Below, piece after piece: positions 59,097-64,000 of a DNA stretch of 64,000 bases (its first letter is position 1; each line of letters begins with the position of its first letter). Made by a program: the position numbers and the translations under genes. Origin of the DNA: Lysobacter silvisoli (GTDB lineage: Bacteria > Pseudomonadota > Gammaproteobacteria > Xanthomonadales > Xanthomonadaceae); assembly GCF_003382365.1 (NCBI RefSeq), contig NZ_QTSU01000001.1, forward strand, positions 2,232,001 to 2,296,000, in the 5' to 3' direction. The notes under the pieces were generated by a model, which had not been told where the DNA came from, made no database searches, and saw nothing but the letters and a program-made list of their open reading frames with translations.

Positions 59097-60050
59097 ATGC
59101 ACCCCGACACCATCGCCGTGGTCGCCTTCGACCGCATCAGCCCCTTCCACCTGTCGGTGCCCTGCATCGTGTTCGAGGACCGCGGTTTCGGCGATCAGCC
59201 GCGCTTCGAGTTGCGCGTGTGCGCGGCCGAAGCCGGGCCGCTGCGCACCCAGGCCGGTTTCAGCATCCACGCGCCGTACGGGCTGGAGGGGCTGGACGAG
59301 GCCGGCGTGGTCATCGTGCCGTCCTGGCGCGACGGCGACGAACGCCCACCGGAGGCCCTGCTGCAGGCGCTGCGCGCGGCGCATGCGCGCGGCGCGGCGA
59401 TCGTGGGCCTGTGCCTGGGCGCCTACGTGCTGGCCGAGGCCGGCCTGCTCGACGGCCGCCGCGCCACCACCCACTGGCATTGGAGCGAGCACTTCGCCGC
59501 GCGCTACCCGAACGTGCAGTTGCAGTGGGACGTGCTGTACGTGGACGACGGCGAGCTGACCACCTCGGCCGGCACCGCCGCCGGCATCGACTGCTGCCTG
59601 CACCTGCTGCGCCGGCGCTGCGGCGCCGAACTGGCGGCCAAGGTCGCGCGCCGGCTGGTGGTGGCGCCGCACCGCCAGGGCGGGCAGGCCCAGTACATCG
59701 ACCGGCCGGTGCCGGACTCGGCCCAGGACCAGCGCCTGTCCGGGGTGCTGAGCTGGGCCCTGGCCCACCTGGACCGGCCGCACAGCCTGGACGCGCTGGC
59801 CGAGCGCGCGCTGATGAGCCGGCGCAGCTTCACCCGCCGCTTCCGCCAGACCACCGGCACCACCGTCGCGCAGTGGCTGCTGAACCAGCGCCTGGCGCGG
59901 GCCCAGCGGCTGCTGGAAACCACCGACCGGCCGATCGAGGCGATCGCCGCCGACACCGGCTTCGGCTCGGCGGTGTCGCTGCGCCAGCGCTTCGCCGCGC
60001 AGCTCAAGACCTCGCCCACGGCCTACCGGCGCGAGTTCCGCGGCGCCTGA
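59097..60050 (+). CDS. GlxA-family AraC-type transcriptional regulator (DJ-1/PfpI domain)
   Basis: 317 residues. N-terminal DJ-1/PfpI-like domain (about 1-170) with IVGLCLGAYVLAEAGLLDGR, where Cys sits at the nucleophile elbow, then two C-terminal AraC helix-turn-helices (LDALAERALMSRRSFTRRFR, then PIEAIAADTGFGSAVSLRQR). Such regulators respond to small metabolites such as carnitine, glycine betaine or arginine. ATG 59097 follows the predicted start of transcription by about 22 bases. Confidence 0.92.
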   Translation: MHPDTIAVVAFDRISPFHLSVPCIVFEDRGFGDQPRFELRVCAAEAGPLRTQAGFSIHAPYGLEGLDEAGVVIVPSWRDGDERPPEALLQALRAAHARGAAIVGLCLGAYVLAEAGLLDGRRATTHWHWSEHFAARYPNVQLQWDVLYVDDGELTTSAGTAAGIDCCLHLLRRRCGAELAAKVARRLVVAPHRQGGQAQYIDRPVPDSAQDQRLSGVLSWALAHLDRPHSLDALAERALMSRRSFTRRFRQTTGTTVAQWLLNQRLARAQRLLETTDRPIEAIAADTGFGSAVSLRQRFAAQLKTSPTAYRREFRGA

Positions 60051-60071
60051 GCCCCGCGCCCCGGCTGCCGC

Positions 60072-60077
60072 TACAAT
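60072..60077 (+). promoter_or_regulatory. -10 element predicting a leaderless WGR-protein transcript
   Basis: TACAAT at 60072-60077 lies seven bases before the GTG start at 60084, the same geometry as aroK. Confidence 0.5.
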
Positions 60078-60083
60078 CCGGAC

Positions 60084-60338
60084 GTGCGCCTGCTCCTACA
60101 ACAACGCCCCGACGGCCGCGAAGCCCCGCGCTTCGTGCAACTGATGCTGCAGCCCGACCTGCTGGGCGGCTGGACCCTGGTGCGCGAAAGCGGCCAGATC
60201 GGCGGGCGCAGCACCCTGCGCCGCGAACAGTTCCTGGACCACGACAGCGCCCTGGCCGCGCTGGAACAGGCGCGCGACCAGCAGCTCAAGCGCGGCTTCC
60301 AGCTGATGTTCGCCCAGGGCAACGAAGCCCCGCGCTGA
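60084..60338 (+). CDS. WGR-domain mini-protein
   Basis: 84 residues from GTG 60084: FVQLMLQPDLLGGWTLVRES, then GQIGGRSTLRREQFLDHDSA and ALAALEQARDQQLKRGFQ. This is a bare WGR domain; WGR domains are DNA- or nucleic-acid-binding modules known from PARPs and from bacterial regulators. The whole protein is the domain. It has its own predicted promoter and lies between the AraC regulator and hemE. Role unknown. Confidence 0.8.
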   Translation: MRLLLQQRPDGREAPRFVQLMLQPDLLGGWTLVRESGQIGGRSTLRREQFLDHDSALAALEQARDQQLKRGFQLMFAQGNEAPR

Positions 60339-60415
60339 GCGCGCGCCCCGCGCCTAGCCCCGTCCGCGCAACGCTGCGGCCCCCTGCGCGACTCGCGCCG
60401 GCCGCGCCGCGCCGC

Positions 60416-60421
60416 GATAAT
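60416..60421 (+). promoter_or_regulatory. -10-like element of hemE promoter
   Basis: GATAAT in GCCGCGATAATGCCGCC, about 45 bases before the hemE ATG. Confidence 0.4.
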
Positions 60422-60465
60422 GCCGCCCCCACACCGGCGCCCCACGCGCCCGAGGACGCCACCGT

Positions 60466-61548
60466 ATGACCGCCGACGCCACCCCGACCGCCAACGACCG
60501 CTTCCTGCGCGCGCTGCGCCGCGAGCCGGTCGACCGCACCCCGGTGTGGCTGATGCGCCAGGCCGGCCGCTACCTGCCCGAGTACCGCGCCACCCGCGCC
60601 CAGGCCGGCAGCTTCCTCAACCTGGCCAAGAACCCGGAACTGGCCTGCGAGGTCACCCTGCAGCCGCTGCGCCGCTTCCCGCTGGACGCGGCGATCCTGT
60701 TCTCCGACATCCTCACCGTGCCCGACGCGATGGGCCTGGGCCTGTACTTCGCCGACGGCGAAGGCCCCAAGTTCGAGCGCCCGATCCGCAGCGCCGCCGA
60801 TATCGACCGCCTGGGCGTGCCGGACATGGAAACCGACCTGCGCTACGTGATGGACGCGGTGCGCACCATCCGCCGCGAGCTCAACGGCGCGGTGCCGCTG
60901 ATCGGCTTCTCCGGCAGCCCCTGGACCATCGCCTGCTACATGGTCGAAGGCGGCGGCAGCGACAACTACGCCAAGGTCAAATCGCTGGCGCTCAACGATC
61001 CGGCGGCGATGCACAAGCTGCTGGGCGTGGTCACCGACGCGGTGATCGCGTATCTGCAGGCCCAGCACGCGGCCGGCGCGCAGGCGCTGCAGGTGTTCGA
61101 CACCTGGGGCGGCGTGCTGTCGCCGGCGATGTACCGCGAGTTCTCGCTGCGCTACCTGCAGCGCATCGCCGCCGAACTGCCGCGCGGCGACGGCGCGCAG
61201 CGCGCGCCGCTGATCCTGTTCGGCAAGGGCAACGATCCCTACCTGGAAGACCTGGCCGCCAGCGGCGCCGAGGCGGTGGGCGTGGACTGGACCATCGGCC
61301 TGGGCGACGCCGCGCGCCGCGTCGGCGGCCGCGTCGCCCTGCAGGGCAACCTGGACCCGGTCACGCTGTACGCCACGCCGCAGGCGATCCGCAGCGAAGT
61401 GGGCCGCGCGCTGGACGAGTACCGCGACGGCAACGGCGGCTCGCGCGAAGGCCACGTGTTCAACCTGGGCCACGGCCTGTCGCCGGACATGAGCCCCGAC
61501 CACGTCGCGGCGATGGTGGCGGCGGTGCATGAGTTGAGCGCGCGCTGA
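60466..61548 (+). CDS. hemE: Uroporphyrinogen decarboxylase
   Basis: 360 residues. It decarboxylates the four acetate chains of uroporphyrinogen III to coproporphyrinogen III in heme synthesis. Signature [18 protein letters not shown] near the N-terminus and [18 protein letters not shown] are present, as is the C-terminal [16 protein letters not shown]. Uroporphyrinogen III is also the substrate of CysG at 5.1 kb. Confidence 0.97.
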   Translation: MTADATPTANDRFLRALRREPVDRTPVWLMRQAGRYLPEYRATRAQAGSFLNLAKNPELACEVTLQPLRRFPLDAAILFSDILTVPDAMGLGLYFADGEGPKFERPIRSAADIDRLGVPDMETDLRYVMDAVRTIRRELNGAVPLIGFSGSPWTIACYMVEGGGSDNYAKVKSLALNDPAAMHKLLGVVTDAVIAYLQAQHAAGAQALQVFDTWGGVLSPAMYREFSLRYLQRIAAELPRGDGAQRAPLILFGKGNDPYLEDLAASGAEAVGVDWTIGLGDAARRVGGRVALQGNLDPVTLYATPQAIRSEVGRALDEYRDGNGGSREGHVFNLGHGLSPDMSPDHVAAMVAAVHELSAR

Positions 61549-61596
61549 TTCGCGGCGGTTCGTCGCGTGCGCGCGGCTGGGATTCCGCAGACCTCG

Positions 61597-61765
61597 GAGT
61601 CATGCCTGGATGAAGCTCTGGATCCCCGCGTTCGCGGGGATGACGGATCGGAGTACCGCGCTTGCCGATGTTTGCGCGACGCAACCGCCCCAACTCGCCG
61701 CAACCGCTGTTGCTCGTCATCCCCGCGAACGCGGGGATCCAGTGACTTAAGCGTCATGCCCGGAT
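61597..61765. repeat. Inverted pair of GATCCCCGCG repeats
   Basis: Left unit 61597-61645 (CATGCCTGGATGAAGCTCTG then GATCCCCGCGTTCGCGGGGA) and right unit 61715-61765 (TCATCCCCGCGAACGCGGGG then ATCCAGTGACTTAAGCGTCA) are inverted and share the GGCATGACTCT-type motif seen at 40687. The gap lies between convergent hemE and the next gene. Confidence 0.8.
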
Positions 61766-61790
61766 AGGGCGGCTCGCGTTCCAGCCCGCC

Positions 61791-62804
61791 TCACCCCACA
61801 TCGATCTTGCTGGACCGCAACAACCGCGACGGATCCGCCGGCGCATCGCTGGGCGCGGTGTACTCCAAGCGGATTTCGCGCATGTCCTGCGGCACGTTCT
61901 GTTCGATCTCCTCCGGCCGCTGACAGCCCGGACGCAGGCGCTGCGCCAGGCCCATGCCGATCGTCTGCAAAGCCTGCGCCTCGGTCGATTGCGGTTCGCG
62001 CGCGATCACCCGGTCGCTCATCAGGTAGGCGCTGTCCACGCCGTCCTTGGCCAGCGTGCTCAACGCGCCCTGCGGCGCGGGCGTGCCGGCCTGCAGCGTT
62101 TCGATCGGCAGCGGGTCCCAGCAGCGGCCGGTGCTGGCCAGGGTCAGCTTGCGCGACAGGTCGCCGACGAAATCCTCCAGCGTCGAGCGCGCCTGCGCGC
62201 GCGAGGACGACTTGGCCGCCACGCTGTAACGGCCCTTGATCAAGTACATGCGGTCCAGCTGCAGGGTCATGGCCGAATGCTTGCGCTCGCCCTGGTGGGT
62301 GTAGGCCAGGTCCACCGAACGGCCGTTCGAACCGTCGCCGCGGCCGCGCGCGGACGCGAAGGCCTGCAGCTCGCCCATGTCCATGGATTCGTAGCCGCCG
62401 GGCTGGCGCCCGATCTGCAGCAGCGCATCGCGCTCTTCCAGTGCGGCCTGCTCGAACTCGGTCTGCGACAGCAGGCCGGCGGGATAGAAGTACACGTCGA
62501 TCCAGCGATCGCGGCGGCTGCCGTAGGTGTAGCGCACCGACACGCCGAATTCCTGGCGGTCGTAACGGCGCTCGTCCATGGCCTGCCACTTGCCCACGCG
62601 CAGCGGATACACCACGCGCGTTTCACGCAGGAAGCCGCCCAGCAGCGGCACGGTGGTGGGCTGCGCCTGGGCCGCGCCGCTGGTGGCGGTGGGCACCGAG
62701 GTCTGCGCGGTCGCGCGATCGCCGCCGTCGGCGGCGTAGGCGGCGCCGGCCGCGCACAGCGCCACCAGCGCGCACGACCACGCCTTGCTGCCGATCCCCG
62801 TCAT
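61791..62804 (-). CDS. Exported protein of unknown function
   Basis: 337 residues with a signal peptide (cleavage near AYA|ADG). A low-complexity Ala/Thr/Gln linker follows (to about residue 52), then a soluble mixed domain with aromatic strands (GVSVRYTYGSRRDRWIDVYF) and a helical C-terminus ending PSRLLRSSKIDVG. No family recognised. Convergent with hemE and upstream of the histidine kinase on the same strand. Confidence 0.78.
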   Translation of the reverse strand: MTGIGSKAWSCALVALCAAGAAYAADGGDRATAQTSVPTATSGAAQAQPTTVPLLGGFLRETRVVYPLRVGKWQAMDERRYDRQEFGVSVRYTYGSRRDRWIDVYFYPAGLLSQTEFEQAALEERDALLQIGRQPGGYESMDMGELQAFASARGRGDGSNGRSVDLAYTHQGERKHSAMTLQLDRMYLIKGRYSVAAKSSSRAQARSTLEDFVGDLSRKLTLASTGRCWDPLPIETLQAGTPAPQGALSTLAKDGVDSAYLMSDRVIAREPQSTEAQALQTIGMGLAQRLRPGCQRPEEIEQNVPQDMREIRLEYTAPSDAPADPSRLLRSSKIDVG

Positions 62805-62905
62805 CGCCGCCCCCTGCCTGCCGCCACTGCTGATACGGCCTGGATCATGCGCCGCTTCCGGGCCGCCTGCCAGTCCGCTTGCGCCGGTACGGTAACGGCA
62901 CCCGT

Positions 62906-64000
62906 TCAGCCCGCCAGCGCGGCCTCGAGCTCGGCGGCCAGCATCGCGCCGGTCACCGGTTTGCGCAGGAAGCGGTCGAACCCGGCCGCCAGCGCCTGCG
63001 GTTCGGCCTCGGCGTCGGCGCGCGCGGTGATCGCGATCATCGGCCGCGCATAGCCCTGCGCGCGCAGCTGCCGCGCCAGGTCCAGGCCGCTGATGCCGGG
63101 CAGGTCCAGGTCCAGCAGCGCGGCGTCGAAGCCGGCCGTGGCGATCTCGGTCAGCGCGGCCAGGCCGTTGCCCACGTGGGTCACGCGGTGGCCCTGCGCG
63201 CGCAGCAAACCGGCGACCACTTCGGCTACGGTGGGATCGTCCTCCACCAGCAACAAGGCCAGCGGCGCGCGCGGCGAATCGCCGGCGCGGTCGGGCGCGA
63301 TCGCGCCGGCGCTGGCGGCCGCGGCCGGCAGCGGCAGGTCGAACACGAAGCGCGCGCCCTGCCCCGGCGCGCTGTCCACCGCGATCTGTCCGTTCATCGC
63401 CGCTGCCAGTTCCTGGCAGATCGCCAGGCCCAGGCCGCTGCCGCCGTAGCGCGCGGCGGTGCGCACGCCCTCGGCCTGTTCGAAACGGCGGAACAAGCGC
63501 GACTTCTGCTCTTCGTCCAGGCCCGGACCGGTGTCGGCCACTTCGAAACGCGCGCCCTGCGGCGACAACGCCGACACCCGCAGCGACACCCGGCCCTGCT
63601 CGGTGAACTTGATCGCGTTGCCGAGCAGGTTGAGCAGGATCTGCCGCACCCGGTGCGGATCGCCGCGCAGGCCGCGCGGCGCGTCGGCGGCCACTTCCAA
63701 CTCGAAGGCCAGGCCGCGCTTGCGCGCCAGCGGCGCCATCAGTTCGCTGGCATCGGCGACCAGCACATGCAGATCGAAGGCCTCGTCGGCCAGTTCCAGC
63801 TTGCCCGACTCGATCCGGGCCAGGTCCAGCGCGTCGTTGACCAGGCGCAGCAGATGTTTGCCCGCGCGCTGGATCGACTCGGTGTAGCCGCGCTGCCTGG
63901 GGTCCAGCGCGGTGTCCAGCAGCAGTTCGCTCATGCCCAGCACGCCGGTCATCGGCGTGCGCACCTCGTGACCCAGCGTGGCCAGGAAGCGGGTCTTGGC
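62906..64000 (-). CDS. Hybrid sensor histidine kinase/response regulator (C-terminal part)
   Basis: The gene begins beyond the window; 364 residues are visible. In order: HisKA H-box [20 protein letters not shown] (phospho-acceptor His) at 63930-63985, N box [16 protein letters not shown]1 [10 protein letters not shown]2 [12 protein letters not shown], then a receiver domain [20 protein letters not shown] with phospho-acceptor Asp in LLDLDLPG. The sensory N-terminus lies outside, so the signal cannot be named. The last residues LEAALAG end the receiver; no output domain. Confidence 0.92.
   Translation of the reverse strand, partial: AKTRFLATLGHEVRTPMTGVLGMSELLLDTALDPRQRGYTESIQRAGKHLLRLVNDALDLARIESGKLELADEAFDLHVLVADASELMAPLARKRGLAFELEVAADAPRGLRGDPHRVRQILLNLLGNAIKFTEQGRVSLRVSALSPQGARFEVADTGPGLDEEQKSRLFRRFEQAEGVRTAARYGGSGLGLAICQELAAAMNGQIAVDSAPGQGARFVFDLPLPAAAASAGAIAPDRAGDSPRAPLALLLVEDDPTVAEVVAGLLRAQGHRVTHVGNGLAALTEIATAGFDAALLDLDLPGISGLDLARQLRAQGYARPMIAITARADAEAEPQALAAGFDRFLRKPVTGAMLAAELEAALAG

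Overview
The window is a GC-rich (roughly 70 %), densely packed chromosomal segment of a gammaproteobacterium. Gene content and order point to Xanthomonadaceae, most likely Lysobacter or a close relative. The evidence is the cysJIH/cysB/cysG/cysK cluster, hda-perM-DUF2066/purM-purN, kdsD-kdsC-lptCAB-rpoN-hpf-ptsN-hprK-rapZ, pilT-pilU, an amgK-murU recycling pair, a secreted lipase with its foldase, and several families of short palindromic intergenic repeats. No rRNA, tRNA, CRISPR array, transposase or prophage gene was seen. The genus is inferred from recognition of protein families and was not tested by a search.

Layout. 1-7.6 kb: assimilatory sulfate reduction (cysJ partial, cysI, cysH), a convergent CysB-type regulator, siroheme synthase cysG and cysteine synthase cysK. 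7.6-11.2 kb: an overlapping operon amgK-murU-bluB, then a MarR regulator and a tautomerase that share an operator-like palindrome. 11.4-19 kb: hda, an AI-2E/PerM transporter and a DUF2066 protein on the minus strand, divergent from purM, a DUF2238 membrane protein, a small helical protein, purN and two tandem DUF3108 proteins. 19-23 kb (minus strand): a lipoprotein beta-lactamase-fold hydrolase, an unrecognised protein, and ibaG-murA. 23.3-36.5 kb (plus strand): LPS core/Kdo synthesis and transport (kdsD, kdsC, lptC, lptA, lptB), sigma-54, hpf, the nitrogen/carbon PTS regulators (ptsN, hprK, rapZ), two small exported proteins, a mannose-type EIIA, HPr, enzyme I and mgtE. 36.7-44.7 kb: an esterase, a PhnA-domain protein, pyrB-ruvX-yqgE, a Tag glycosylase and a 1243-residue patatin-type membrane protein. 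45.4-56.4 kb: pilU/pilT, yggS, proC, a DUF4426 lipoprotein, lipase and lipase foldase, a BtuF-like protein, two acetyltransferases (one of AAC(6') type coupled to pdxH), a P-loop kinase and a dodecin. 56.5-64 kb: aroK-aroB, a cysteine hydrolase divergent from a GlxA-type AraC regulator, a WGR mini-protein, hemE, an exported protein and a partial hybrid histidine kinase.

Most of this is core metabolism and envelope biogenesis. The less ordinary material is (i) the repeat families, which occupy nearly every convergent intergenic gap, (ii) small regulatory circuits visible in the DNA (MarR/tautomerase operators, a perfect 11-bp inverted repeat over the GlxA-type promoter, two promoters that predict leaderless mRNAs), (iii) bluB inside a peptidoglycan-recycling operon, (iv) an AAC(6')-like gene translationally coupled to pdxH, and (v) a phosphotransferase relay with HPr kinase but no EIIB/EIIC in view. 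I did not find a clearly new multi-gene system; the strongest undescribed candidates are the repeat elements and the regulatory sites.
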